DNA of 64,000 nucleotides from Mucilaginibacter kameinonensis (GTDB lineage Bacteria; Bacteroidota; Bacteroidia; Sphingobacteriales; Sphingobacteriaceae), in contig NZ_RCWZ01000002.1 of NCBI RefSeq assembly GCF_003675385.1, positions 868,001 to 932,000 of the forward strand. Reading direction: 5' to 3'. The translations under genes and the position numbers were made by a program. Below are positions 54,601 through 62,876 of this stretch, piece after piece (position 1 is the stretch's first letter; each line of letters begins with the position of its first letter). The notes beneath the pieces are model-generated. The model ran no database searches. It worked only from the letters and a program-made list of their open reading frames with translations, and had not been told where the DNA came from.

Positions 54601-54912
54601 GAAAAAGGTAAACATCTGCTGCTTGATCTGGGCCAGGTAAAAGCCATGGCTAAAGTAAAAGTGAACGGCATAGCGGTTGGTGGCGTTTGGACGGCCCCAT
54701 ATCAGCTTGATGTAACCAGAGCACTGAAGCAAGGCAGTAACACCGTAGATATTGAAGTAGTAAACACCTGGGTTAACCGCTTAATTGGTGATAGTAAGCT
54801 GCAGCCTAATGAACGTCACACTTGGACAACTGTTAATCCTTACAAGCCCGAAAGCCAGCTTGAAGCTTCGGGGCTGACAGGGCCGGTTACTGTTAGGGCG
54901 GTGGTTTATTAA
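51670..54912 (+). CDS. GH106 alpha-L-rhamnosidase
   Basis: ATG 51670 is chosen because it begins a signal peptide (MQNVYKRAILTLLAVN..., cleavage near QSFAQ); an in-frame ATG at 51631 adds 13 residues. The 1080-residue protein matches GH106 (PF17132): SVYWYWISGNVSKEGVVKDL, FNGPGWSQSGGPWV, KVAVEDSYETGSQNW, NYGHWGFPGEFLQYGGQSDE and EFWSEGDLGN. C-terminal beta domains end with VNGIAVGGVWTAPYQLD. GH106 enzymes remove terminal alpha-L-rhamnose from pectin-type chains in an inverting, calcium-dependent manner. A GH78 gene follows after a REP-like element. Confidence 0.93.
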   Translation: MQNVYKRAILTLLAVNAIGFGAQSFAQTRSPKTDPLYSGFKTTPDSVQTSVYWYWISGNVSKEGVVKDLESMKKVGINRAFIGNVGLDEIPYGKVKMFSDEWWDIMHTALKTATKLKIDIGVFNGPGWSQSGGPWVKPEQSMRYLTSSNITVKGPVSLDKKLDQPQKQFQDVKVIAFPAPVGYGEQMASSFISSLPVDARANNLMDGNENTVYTIPNDPKPTVTIDAASPYTARSFVFYPAHKELRFEGDIQARDAAGSYQTIKHFVVDRSNTNLNVGFSPFSPAAVSIPATTSQSFRIVFSNGSQGSDIAELKISASPNVENYAEKTLAKMFQTPLPYWKEYQWKPQPVVNDQQYVIDPQKVIDISKYMQADGTLKWEVPVGNWIIMRTGMTPTQVTNAPAPPEGRGLEIDKMSKKHIASHFDAFLGQIIKRIPAADRKSFKVAVEDSYETGSQNWTDDMLKNFKAKYGYDALPYLPVLNGSVVGSQDQSDRFLWDLRRFVADRVAYDYVGGLRDASHKQGLTTWLENYGHWGFPGEFLQYGGQSDEIGGEFWSEGDLGNIENRAASSSAHIYGKTKVSAESFTCAGGPFSRYPALMKQRGDRFFTEGINNTLLHVYVTQPADDRVPGANAWFGNEFNRNNTWFYDMDMFTSYIKRCNYMLRQGNYVADVAYFIGEDAPKMTGVRDPELPQGYSFDYINAEVLNGRAKVVNGKLVLPGGMSYKLLVLPKLSTMRPELLKTITKLVNDGLAILGPKPERSPSLQNYGAADAEIKKMASVLWGNIDSVSVKTHQYGKGIVINGMDTQQALDLLKVAPDCKFNTVGQALFIHRKLNDGDVYFVSNQTGQDIDINAAFRVQGKAPELWDSTTGSSRNLPEYKQEGAITTVPLKLAAYQSAFVIFRKPAAANLAKGENFPDQQVWVDINTPWQVTFDPKRWGPANPVTFDKLIDWTLRPEDDIKYYSGPAVYHNTFNIAQIEKGKHLLLDLGQVKAMAKVKVNGIAVGGVWTAPYQLDVTRALKQGSNTVDIEVVNTWVNRLIGDSKLQPNERHTWTTVNPYKPESQLEASGLTGPVTVRAVVY

Positions 54913-54932
54913 GAGAGTATATAAAAACAACT

Positions 54933-55024
54933 ATGTCATTGCGAGCGAAGCGTGGCAATCGCACGGAAGCATATCCGCCCTGTATAGCAAGCGATTACTT
55001 CGTCGTTCCTCCTCGCAATGACAT
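54933..55024. repeat. REP-like palindrome (copy 6)
   Basis: It runs from ATGTCATTGCGAGCGAAGCG to CCTCGCAATGACAT with core CTGTATAG and the arm GGCAATCGCA. It fills most of the gap between the GH106 and GH78 genes. Its right half, GACGAAGTAATCGC-type, resembles copy 1 more than copy 5. Confidence 0.85.
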
Positions 55025-55085
55025 GGTTTTTACTCTTCCAATGCCTTTTTTAAGCAGTATCCAAGAATTTAAAATACATTATCAC

Positions 55086-56846
55086 GTGAAGAAAACCCTA
55101 TCTATACTTATATTAACCCTTGCCTGTTCAGTCGGTAAAGCCCAGAAACTTCCACCTGTTTTTGACGCTAAACGATCTGCCGAAGCGCAATCAACGGAGA
55201 CAGTCAGGAAATATCTTTCGCCGGTCCGCATACTGTGGAAATCGCCCGACGCGGCAAACAATATCTCCAATGCCGAAAAACTACTAAAGCAAGGCACCGG
55301 ACAGGCAGATTTATCGGGGAACGACCTTTGCATTCTTCAAAGTAATGAAAAGGGGAAACCGGGTTTACTGCTTGATTTTGGTAAAGAACTGCATGGTGGC
55401 CTGCAATTGGTAACAGATCAATCCAGGGGAGGAAAGCCGGTAAGAGTACGCATTCGTTTTGGTGAATCGGCAAGCGAGGCTATGTCTAATATCGATACCA
55501 TAAAAGGCGCAACTAATGATCATGCCATGCGCGATATGATAGTATCGCTGCCATGGCTGGGCAAACTGGAAATCGGTAATACCGGTTTCCGTTTTGTACG
55601 GATTGATTTGGTAGATGATAACAGCCAGTTGAAATTAAAAGAGGCGAGAGCTATTTTTGTTTATCGGGATCTCCCTTACCTGGGCTCGTTTAAATGCAGC
55701 GATACGTTACTTAATAAAATCTGGCTTACCGGAGCTTACACCGTACACCTCAATATGCAGGATTACCTTTGGGATGGCATTAAGCGTGACAGGCTGGTTT
55801 GGGTAGGGGATATGCATCCCGAGACATCAACTATTGCCGCTGTTTTTGGCGATAATCCCGTTGTTCCTAAAAGTCTTGACCTTGCCCGCGATATTACCCC
55901 GCTGCCGGGCTATATGAACGGCATGGTATCGTACTCCATGTGGTGGATTCTGATTCAGCGGGATTGGTATATGCATACTGGTAATCTCAAGTATCTGCAA
56001 CAGCAAAAAGCTTACCTGATTAAATTATTGAACCAGTATGCTGTGCAGGTTGATGCCAATGGCAGCGAGAAGCTTGATGGAGCTGGGAGGTTTTTAGATT
56101 GGCCATCCAGCGAAAATAAGCCTGCTATCCATGCCGGTTTACAAGCCATGCTGGTTATGACCCTGAATGCCGGCGCCGAACTTTGCAAAGTTTTGAACGA
56201 TCCGATCACCGCCAAAAAATGCGAGGCTGCTGTTGCCAAACTTAAAACCAACGTGCCGGATGCAGGAGGTTCAAAGCAAGCCGCCGCTTTATTGGGGCTA
56301 TCGGGTTTATTGCCTGCTCAAAAAGCCAATGAGATACTTTCGGCTGGCGGGGTACATAATTACTCAACCTTTTTTGGTTACTATATGCTGCTGGCCAAAG
56401 CTAAAGCGGGCGATTACCAGGGCGGGATTGATGCTATCCGCAATTTCTGGGGACCGATGCTAAACCTCGGCGCTACCACATTTTGGGAAGATTTTAATAT
56501 CGACTGGTTACCTAACGCTTCGCGGATTGATGAATTGGTACCCGAGGGGAAAAAAGATATCCATGGCGATTACGGCGCTTATTGTTACAAGGGTTTCAGG
56601 CATAGCTTGTCGCATGGCTGGGCATCGGGGCCAACGCCTTGGTTAACAGAGTACGTGCTTGGTGTAAAAGTAGTGGCACCGGGTTGTAAGGTTATTAAGA
56701 TTGAACCACATTTAGGAGATTTAAGCTTTGCCGAGGGGGCGTATCCAACACCATACGGCGTGGTGAAGATCAGGCACGATAAACAAGCTAACGGGAAGAT
56801 AAAATCAACTATTAAAGCCCCTGACGGGGTTAAAGTAATTCAGTGA
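55086..56846 (+). CDS. GH78-like alpha-L-rhamnosidase
   Basis: The frame is open from 54933, but that start lies in a repeat. GTG 55086 starts a signal peptide at once (KKTLSILILTLACSVGKAQ); ATG 55041 is the alternative. The 586-residue product shows a beta sandwich (LLDFGKELHGGLQLVTDQS, VRIRFGESASEAMS) and then an alpha/alpha barrel with YLWDGIKRDRLVWVGDMHPE, the six-hairpin rhamnosidase signature with candidate acid residues, and FWEDFNIDWLPNASR, GFRHSLSHGWASGPTPWLTEYVLG. It is shorter than many GH78 enzymes because the extra N-terminal beta domains are absent. With GH106 it forms a rhamnose-releasing pair. Confidence 0.9.
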   Translation: MKKTLSILILTLACSVGKAQKLPPVFDAKRSAEAQSTETVRKYLSPVRILWKSPDAANNISNAEKLLKQGTGQADLSGNDLCILQSNEKGKPGLLLDFGKELHGGLQLVTDQSRGGKPVRVRIRFGESASEAMSNIDTIKGATNDHAMRDMIVSLPWLGKLEIGNTGFRFVRIDLVDDNSQLKLKEARAIFVYRDLPYLGSFKCSDTLLNKIWLTGAYTVHLNMQDYLWDGIKRDRLVWVGDMHPETSTIAAVFGDNPVVPKSLDLARDITPLPGYMNGMVSYSMWWILIQRDWYMHTGNLKYLQQQKAYLIKLLNQYAVQVDANGSEKLDGAGRFLDWPSSENKPAIHAGLQAMLVMTLNAGAELCKVLNDPITAKKCEAAVAKLKTNVPDAGGSKQAAALLGLSGLLPAQKANEILSAGGVHNYSTFFGYYMLLAKAKAGDYQGGIDAIRNFWGPMLNLGATTFWEDFNIDWLPNASRIDELVPEGKKDIHGDYGAYCYKGFRHSLSHGWASGPTPWLTEYVLGVKVVAPGCKVIKIEPHLGDLSFAEGAYPTPYGVVKIRHDKQANGKIKSTIKAPDGVKVIQ

Positions 56847-56849
56847 TAC

Positions 56850-57221
56850 TTATCGCTGCGGCTGGCAAAAACGTAAAGTATTGCCATCTGTATCGGTAAC
56901 GTAAAACTCGCGTGTTCCCCAGGTTTGGTCGGTTGGACCCTGGTGAACAGGTGAGTTCTTTTTTTCTGTAGTATCCAGTCCTCGGGAAACATAAAATTTA
57001 AATCTACCGTCTACATCATCAACCCAAACATTTACCACCGAGCCAAACAGCCGGTCGCTTTCATATACCGTTAGCTGCAATTCTCCAAATTCATTGATCA
57101 GGTCAACAACGCCATCATCGGCTGTTTCTTCAGGATATTTTAGCCTAAAGTTGAGCACATTGGTATAAAAACCTACAGACTGCTTCAGGTCGCGGCATTT
57201 AAAAAGTGGGATCATTTTCAT
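56850..57221 (-). CDS. VOC superfamily (glyoxalase/bleomycin-resistance-like) protein
   Basis: The 123-residue protein has the paired beta-alpha-beta-beta-beta modules of the vicinal oxygen chelate fold: MIPLFKCRDLKQSVGFYTNV at the start and WGTREFYVTDTDGNTLRFCQ at the end. The form resembles bleomycin-binding proteins more than glyoxalase I. It has no signal peptide. Substrate unknown. It is convergent with the GH78 gene with only 3 bp between the stops. Confidence 0.88.
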   Translation of the reverse strand: MKMIPLFKCRDLKQSVGFYTNVLNFRLKYPEETADDGVVDLINEFGELQLTVYESDRLFGSVVNVWVDDVDGRFKFYVSRGLDTTEKKNSPVHQGPTDQTWGTREFYVTDTDGNTLRFCQPQR

Positions 57222-57635
57222 GGTACTAAATTTACTGTTTTTAATGGATAGCCCAGTTTAGTAAATGCTTGTGTTTTTATGTGCCCGGTAGTATCTGCGG
57301 TGATTAAAAATAAGGCCTTGTTTACACTTTAACCTGCCGTATGTCATACCCGGATCATTAATTGCATACAACAGTAAAATCGACCGGGTTATCCGCCTTT
57401 TAGGCATTTTTTTATTGATGATTAACTTGCAGCTTTGTGTTCGTTTGGAGTAGTTAAAGTAGTGAAGATGAAGTTGATTTTAAGTGTGTAATAATTACAC
57501 TAAGATGAGGCTGTTTTTTATAAATCTCAGTAAATTTATAGTAGAAAAACAAAGCAAATAAAGCCGGGATATTTTTTCGAAATCAATGTTTTCCTGCTTC
57601 GTCTGCCTGCAAAACGCTTATAAATATTAAATATC
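57222..57635. other. 414-bp divergent spacer upstream of the type II NADH dehydrogenase gene
   Basis: No gene is seen. A perfect 15-bp palindrome, GTGTAAT-A-ATTACAC, lies at 57486-57500, about 136 bp before the NADH dehydrogenase start codon, and is a possible operator. The rest is AT-rich. No exact TAnnTTTG promoter box was found. Confidence 0.5.
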
Positions 57636-58928
57636 ATGACAAGCATAACATCCAACAACGATAAAAAAAAGATAGTAATAGTTGGCGGCGGCTTTGCCGG
57701 TCTTAATGTTGCCGAGCAACTATATAAAAATAAGCACTATGATGTAACCCTGGTTGATAAAAATAACTACAATTATTTTACGCCGCTGCTTTACCAGGTA
57801 GCAACCAGTTTCCTTGAGCCATCAAGCATTAGCTATCCGTTCCGTAAATTATTCAGAGATAAAAGATTAAGTTTTAGGATGGCCTCAGTAGTTAAGGTTG
57901 ATCCAGTGGCAAAGATCCTGTATTTAAACAATGGCGAGCTAACTTATGATTACCTGATATTTGCAGCCGGTGCCAGTACCAATTTTTATGGTATCGAAAG
58001 CATCAAGCAAAACGCCATATCACTTAAAGAAATTGACGACGCGCTATACATGCGTAACAGCCTTATTAAAACAATAGAGCAGGCGGCTATTACTACCGAT
58101 TCGGTTGAGCGCCAAAAGCTTTTAACCATAGTTGTTGCCGGTGGTGGCCCTACCGGTGTGGAAGTGGCAGGTATGCTGGCCGAAATGAAAAACTATATCC
58201 TTAAAAAAGATTATCCTGAATTAACTAATGCCAGGGGCAAAATTTATATAGTTGATGGTGGCCCCAATTTGCTTGCTCCAATGAGTGATAAAACTCATAG
58301 CGAAACCCGCCAGGCGCTTATTGATTTGGGTGTTGAAGTTAAGTTAAATGCCCATGTGAGTGATTTTAGCAATGGTGTGGTAACATTTGCCAATGGCGAA
58401 ACGCTTGAAGCTAAAACCCTGATCTGGGCAGCCGGTATCATTGCCAATACCTTTGAAGGTATACCCGCCACAAGTTTGGGTATTGGCCGCCGAATGATAA
58501 CTGACGAATATAACCGGGTGAAAGATCTGGAAGATATCTATGCCATAGGCGATATAAGTGTACAGATGACCGATCCGGTTTATCCTAAAGGGCACCCGCA
58601 GCTGGCGCAGGTGGCTATACAAATGGGGCGCAATACGGCTAAAAATTTTATAGCCATGGCAAAAGGTAAAAATATAAAGCCTTTTAAATATTTTGACAGA
58701 GGTGATATGGCCATAGTTGGCAGGCATAATGCTGTTGTTGACCTGTTTAAGCATAAAGTACACTTAAGTGGTTTTGCCGCGTTGTTTGTATGGTTATTTA
58801 TTCATTTGATATCATTAGTAAATTATAATAATAAAATTAAAACCTTGTATAACTGGGCAGTGGCTTTTTTAACAAGAGATCAGGCGCTAAGAATGATATT
58901 CAGGGGCGGGAAAAACAATACGGATTAA
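57636..58928 (+). CDS. Type II NADH:quinone oxidoreductase (NDH-2-like)
   Basis: The 430-residue flavoprotein has two Rossmann motifs: VIVGGGFAGLNVAEQLY (FAD, about 15-31) and VVAGGGPTGVEVAGMLAEM (NADH, about 167-185). The flavin-loop motif is IYAIGDISVQ, followed by PQLAQVAIQMGRNTAKNF. A hydrophobic segment near the C-terminus (FAALFVWLFIHLISL) anchors it to the inner membrane. It passes electrons from NADH to quinone without proton pumping. It is monocistronic. Confidence 0.93.
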   Translation: MTSITSNNDKKKIVIVGGGFAGLNVAEQLYKNKHYDVTLVDKNNYNYFTPLLYQVATSFLEPSSISYPFRKLFRDKRLSFRMASVVKVDPVAKILYLNNGELTYDYLIFAAGASTNFYGIESIKQNAISLKEIDDALYMRNSLIKTIEQAAITTDSVERQKLLTIVVAGGGPTGVEVAGMLAEMKNYILKKDYPELTNARGKIYIVDGGPNLLAPMSDKTHSETRQALIDLGVEVKLNAHVSDFSNGVVTFANGETLEAKTLIWAAGIIANTFEGIPATSLGIGRRMITDEYNRVKDLEDIYAIGDISVQMTDPVYPKGHPQLAQVAIQMGRNTAKNFIAMAKGKNIKPFKYFDRGDMAIVGRHNAVVDLFKHKVHLSGFAALFVWLFIHLISLVNYNNKIKTLYNWAVAFLTRDQALRMIFRGGKNNTD

Positions 58929-59010
58929 TAATTATTTCCTTAAATTAAATTTATGGATAATACTTATTATTAGATATTAAATCCAAATTGCTTATTACAT
59001 TTGTCCTTTA

Positions 59011-59051
59011 AAATGGGGCAGTGCCTTATTCAGGTAACTGCCCCATTTTTT
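59011..59051 (+). terminator. Intrinsic terminator after the NADH dehydrogenase gene
   Basis: AAATGGGGCAGT (59011-59022) pairs perfectly with ACTGCCCCATTT (59037-59048), 12 bp with a 14-nt loop, followed by more T. It also shields the LanB gene downstream from read-through. Confidence 0.88.
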
Positions 59052-59152
59052 GTTGGAATTATGCATCAGATTAACTCAGTTTTTTGCCCGCTAACTAAAA
59101 TAGCTTAACTTAAGTTCGCTATTATATACCTGACCTTGCCTTTTTATATACA

Positions 59153-62134
59153 ATGAAAGTTAATTTTATTAACGGTTTAATTTTACGCTCGGCTGCTTTG
59201 TCATACAGGCAAAAGCTTGGGAAAAATAGTTTGCTTACTTTATGGAATAACAGGCTAATAAAAGAAAGTATTTATATAGCAAGCAAATCGCTTTATAACG
59301 AACTTGATATTTTGTTTGCAGACGATCAGCCTCATGCTAAAGAGGCTCAATTATTATCAAGTTTTTATAAATATATGGCCCGCATGGCTAACCGGGCCAC
59401 ACCCTTTGGTTTGTTTGCGGGCTGTTCATCAGTTTACTGGGGAGAAATCAGCCGGATAAAACTTTCGGCAAAATTCAGAAAATACACCGTGCCCGATGCT
59501 GTGGTGAGCTTTTCGCTTGCCAAGCAAATTGAAAATGCCAATCAGCAATTGGCGGGGTATAAGGTTAATAATACCCTTTATAAAGTTGGGGACGATTTAC
59601 GTTTTATTACTTATCAGATTATTGATGATCAGAGAATTTACCAGGTAAGTGCTATTGCCTGCAATGATGTGCTTGATGATATTATTGCTATTGCCGGAAA
59701 TGAGATATGGAATAAACAGCAGTTGCTTGAAAGGTTTCCGGATTTTGAACCGGATGATTTTATTGCCTTTATTGATGAGCTAATAGAAGGACAAGTATTA
59801 AAGCCTGCGTTTGAACCGGCAATAGGTTATGATTTTCCTGTCTTTTTGCAAAAAACGGACGATGCAGGGTTAAACAGCACTGTCAATGAGTTAATCAACC
59901 TGATTAATGAAATAAATAATTATAGTCCCGATAACCCAAACTGGTTTTCATTTTATACCCTTATTGAGCAGCTTACCAATCAGGTAGCAGGACGTGAACT
60001 CAAAGATCAGATCCATATAACCAGGTTTAATGAACTAAATGAGCAGGAGCTTGATAAATCGTTACAAAAGAAAATAGCCAAAGGAATTGCATTGCTTAAT
60101 AACCTGAATCCACCGGTGCTCAATAAAAGAGTTGAGCAGTTTAAAAGCAGGTTCAGAAAAAGGTACGAGGAACAAAGCGTTCCGCTTCTGGAGGCGTTTG
60201 ATACCGATACCGGAATAGAATACGGGCAATGGTATGAACACGAAACCCTTTTTACCGAGGGTTTGTATGCAACAAGCGAGGGCGCTGCTCCGTGGGTAGA
60301 TTACACTGAGATAGATTTTAAGATGCTTAACCTATTAAACCGGGCCAAAATTGAAAAGCAGTATAAAGTAACCATACCTGATAATTTTGTTAAGGAACGG
60401 AGCGCCGATAACCTGCCTTTTTCTATGTGCGCGCTTTTTCAGCTTTATGAAAATGATCTTTTGTTTCTTGAAAGGGTTATTGGTCCGGGAGCTTTAAGCA
60501 TGGTAGCACGGTTTGCAGTTGGTGATGCAGGAATTTATAAAACAGGTTTAGAGATAGCTGCAAAAGAAGCGGAAAATAGTCCGGATGCGATGTTTGCCGA
60601 AGTGATCCATATGCCGGAGGAACGCATCTTAAATATCATGACACATCCTCCTTTTTGGCCTCACGAACTGGCTTATATTGATGATGCTAAGGGCAAATCA
60701 GTTTTAAGGCTGAATGATATATATATTAAACTTGAACAAAATGTGTTCAAGCTGTTTTCAAAAGAGCATCAAAAGGAAGTAATTCCGAGGCTGAGCAGTG
60801 CATACAATTTTAACAGGTCGCAACACCCTATTTATACGTTTTTGTGCGATATTCAGCATCAGCATGGCAATGGAAGCCTGAGCTTTAACTGGGGCGCGCT
60901 TTCAACTGACTTTGTTTTTTTTCCGCGTGTTGAAACCAATTACGGTATTATTCTGCACAGGGCAACCTGGAAGTTTACGCCAGCTATTTTAGATGAACTT
61001 AGTAAGACTGAAAAACACATAGATAAATTTTGCGATTTGTTTAACGGGTTCAGAAAAGAGTGGCTCCTTCCCGATAAGTTTTATATCATAAAGGGAGATA
61101 ACGAGTTATTGATTGATACGGAAAATGAAATCAGTATGCAGGTGCTTGCAAAAGAAGTATCCAGACAAGCGCCGGTTTTGGTCTTGTCTGAATGTATTCA
61201 TCATCAACATAACGCAGTTGTGAAAGATGCTGAAGCAGACCCCTATATGCACCAGTTTGTTGCTCCTTTTTATTTCGAAAGGCCATTAAGTGCCCAATAC
61301 TTTCAATTTGTTGAAAATACGCTTCAGCGTAGCTTTTTTCCTGGCAGTGAATGGTTGTTCATCAAACTTTACCTCAGTAGTAATATTGCCAATGAGGTAT
61401 TATTAAAGCTCGATGAGCTGTTAAACTACTCGGCTGAGATTAAGATAAAGCAATGGTTTTTTATCAGGTACCATGATCCTGATAACCATATCCGGGTAAG
61501 GGTTAATTTGGTTGATGAGATTGACTTTCAGGAAGTTTATCTTGCAATAAGAGAGGTGCTTTCGCCATTTTTGCTGAGTGGGCAGGTTCACGTTGTGCAG
61601 CTTGATACTTACGTGCGCGAGTTGGAACGTTATGGACACCAGATTGAACAGGCCGAACGCCTTTTTTGCATAGAAACCATGTTTTGCTGCAATGTGTTCA
61701 GGCTGCTTGAAAGTAACCGTTATGACACTGAAGATTGGTTGCTGATTTTTTGGCTCATCAAAGATTACCTTAATCTGATGAGTCCCGATATTAACCAGCA
61801 ACTGCAGTTTGTTGAAAGGCAGCAAGCTTATTTTTTTACCGAATTTGATGATAAAGCCGTTAAAATACAGATTGACCAGTTATACAGGAAATATCACGGC
61901 AGCTTAAATAATCTATTATTGGCGTATGATGATCTGCTTCAGGAAAAAAGGAAACAGGTAGAGTTACTTTTACAGAAATACACCATTAATTGGAATGCAA
62001 AGTTTTTAGGTAGTGTGATCCATATGGCTGTTAATCGTTATTTCAGTAACAGGCAACGCCTGCACGAATGTATCCTGTACGGCCTTATGTTAAAGTTCCT
62101 CAAATCGGAAAAAGCCAGAAAAGGTAAAGCTTAG
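59153..62134 (+). CDS. Class I lanthipeptide dehydratase (LanB) with SpaB_C elimination domain
   Basis: The 993-residue protein is a full-length LanB. The N-terminal glutamylation domain (about 1-650) has the signature NRATPFGLFAG with Arg81, Thr83 and Pro84, matching the conserved Arg-x-Thr-Pro-Phe-Gly motif of NisB. The C-terminal SpaB_C elimination domain (about 705-985) has WFFIRYHDPDNHIRVRV with conserved Arg and His. LanB enzymes use glutamyl-tRNA to activate Ser/Thr of a precursor peptide and then eliminate glutamate to give dehydro amino acids. No precursor, LanC cyclase or transporter is seen in the window. The gene is flanked by a terminator and by a convergent two-component pair whose stop is 1 bp away. 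It is either an orphan tailoring enzyme or the edge of a dispersed RiPP system. Confidence 0.9.
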   Translation: MKVNFINGLILRSAALSYRQKLGKNSLLTLWNNRLIKESIYIASKSLYNELDILFADDQPHAKEAQLLSSFYKYMARMANRATPFGLFAGCSSVYWGEISRIKLSAKFRKYTVPDAVVSFSLAKQIENANQQLAGYKVNNTLYKVGDDLRFITYQIIDDQRIYQVSAIACNDVLDDIIAIAGNEIWNKQQLLERFPDFEPDDFIAFIDELIEGQVLKPAFEPAIGYDFPVFLQKTDDAGLNSTVNELINLINEINNYSPDNPNWFSFYTLIEQLTNQVAGRELKDQIHITRFNELNEQELDKSLQKKIAKGIALLNNLNPPVLNKRVEQFKSRFRKRYEEQSVPLLEAFDTDTGIEYGQWYEHETLFTEGLYATSEGAAPWVDYTEIDFKMLNLLNRAKIEKQYKVTIPDNFVKERSADNLPFSMCALFQLYENDLLFLERVIGPGALSMVARFAVGDAGIYKTGLEIAAKEAENSPDAMFAEVIHMPEERILNIMTHPPFWPHELAYIDDAKGKSVLRLNDIYIKLEQNVFKLFSKEHQKEVIPRLSSAYNFNRSQHPIYTFLCDIQHQHGNGSLSFNWGALSTDFVFFPRVETNYGIILHRATWKFTPAILDELSKTEKHIDKFCDLFNGFRKEWLLPDKFYIIKGDNELLIDTENEISMQVLAKEVSRQAPVLVLSECIHHQHNAVVKDAEADPYMHQFVAPFYFERPLSAQYFQFVENTLQRSFFPGSEWLFIKLYLSSNIANEVLLKLDELLNYSAEIKIKQWFFIRYHDPDNHIRVRVNLVDEIDFQEVYLAIREVLSPFLLSGQVHVVQLDTYVRELERYGHQIEQAERLFCIETMFCCNVFRLLESNRYDTEDWLLIFWLIKDYLNLMSPDINQQLQFVERQQAYFFTEFDDKAVKIQIDQLYRKYHGSLNNLLLAYDDLLQEKRKQVELLLQKYTINWNAKFLGSVIHMAVNRYFSNRQRLHECILYGLMLKFLKSEKARKGKA

Positions 62135-62135
62135 G

Positions 62136-62876
62136 CTATTTAAACATTTTATTATTGAGCAACGCAAAAAAGCCGTCCCGGTAAGTAACTCCTATTGGAA
62201 CTTTTTCTTTGATCTTATCAAATATTACCATGTTGCCGTCTATTGCTTTAATGCGTTTTAACGCTATGATGTATGATTTATGGGTACGCGCAAAATCTTC
62301 CTGCGGCAGGCTGTCGGCCAGCGTTTTCATGCTTACCAGCGAAATATGTCTTTCTGTTTCAGTGAAAACCGAGCAGTAGTTTTTAAGTCCCTCTATATAA
62401 ATTATATCCTCGAAGTTTATCCTCACTATTTTGCCCCGATCGGTTTTTAGATAAAAGGAGTCGGATTTTGATTGGAGGTCAATTACAGGAACAGCTGGCT
62501 TAAGTGCTGCAAGCAATAAAAGTTTATCAAGTGCCTTTTGCGAAGCCTGTAAAAACCTGTCAAAGGCAAATGGTTTGAGCAGGTAATCAAGTACGTTATT
62601 CTCAAAGCCGGCAAGCGCAAACTCGCTAAATGCCGATGTTATAATGATTTCAGTGCTTTTGGGCAGCATTTTGATCAGGTCGATACCTGAGAGCTCGGGC
62701 ATATTGATATCAAGGAATATGAGATCAACAGCCGATTCTTTCAGATATAATAATGCCTCAATAGGATTTGTAAATGTTTGAGTGAGATTAAGAAAAGGTA
62801 CCTTTGATATAAAATCGCTTAATATATCAATGGCATAAGGCTCATCCTCAACTATAATACAATTAATTACTTTCAT
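62136..62876 (-). CDS. LytTR-type response regulator
   Basis: The 246-residue protein has a receiver (about 1-125) with Glu10, Asp11 and phospho-acceptor Asp56 (LIFLDINMPELSG) and a LytTR DNA-binding domain (about 145-245; RGKIVRINFEDIIYIEGLKN, FARTHKSYIIALKRIKAI). It overlaps the preceding kinase gene by 14 bp, so the two are coupled and form a LytS/LytT-like pair. Targets are unknown; the convergent LanB gene is next to it but not in the same transcript. Confidence 0.95.
   Translation of the reverse strand: MKVINCIIVEDEPYAIDILSDFISKVPFLNLTQTFTNPIEALLYLKESAVDLIFLDINMPELSGIDLIKMLPKSTEIIITSAFSEFALAGFENNVLDYLLKPFAFDRFLQASQKALDKLLLLAALKPAVPVIDLQSKSDSFYLKTDRGKIVRINFEDIIYIEGLKNYCSVFTETERHISLVSMKTLADSLPQEDFARTHKSYIIALKRIKAIDGNMVIFDKIKEKVPIGVTYRDGFFALLNNKMFK

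Noticed and set aside
59082..59099. Motif copy upstream of LanB (TTTTGCCCGCTAACTAAA)
   Set aside because: It matches the first block only partly and lacks the second block at 29 bp.
58929..59152. Possible lanthipeptide precursor upstream of LanB
   Set aside because: Only frames of 6 and 15 codons with an ATG were found, without a leader or a Ser/Thr/Cys-rich core; the region is mainly a terminator.
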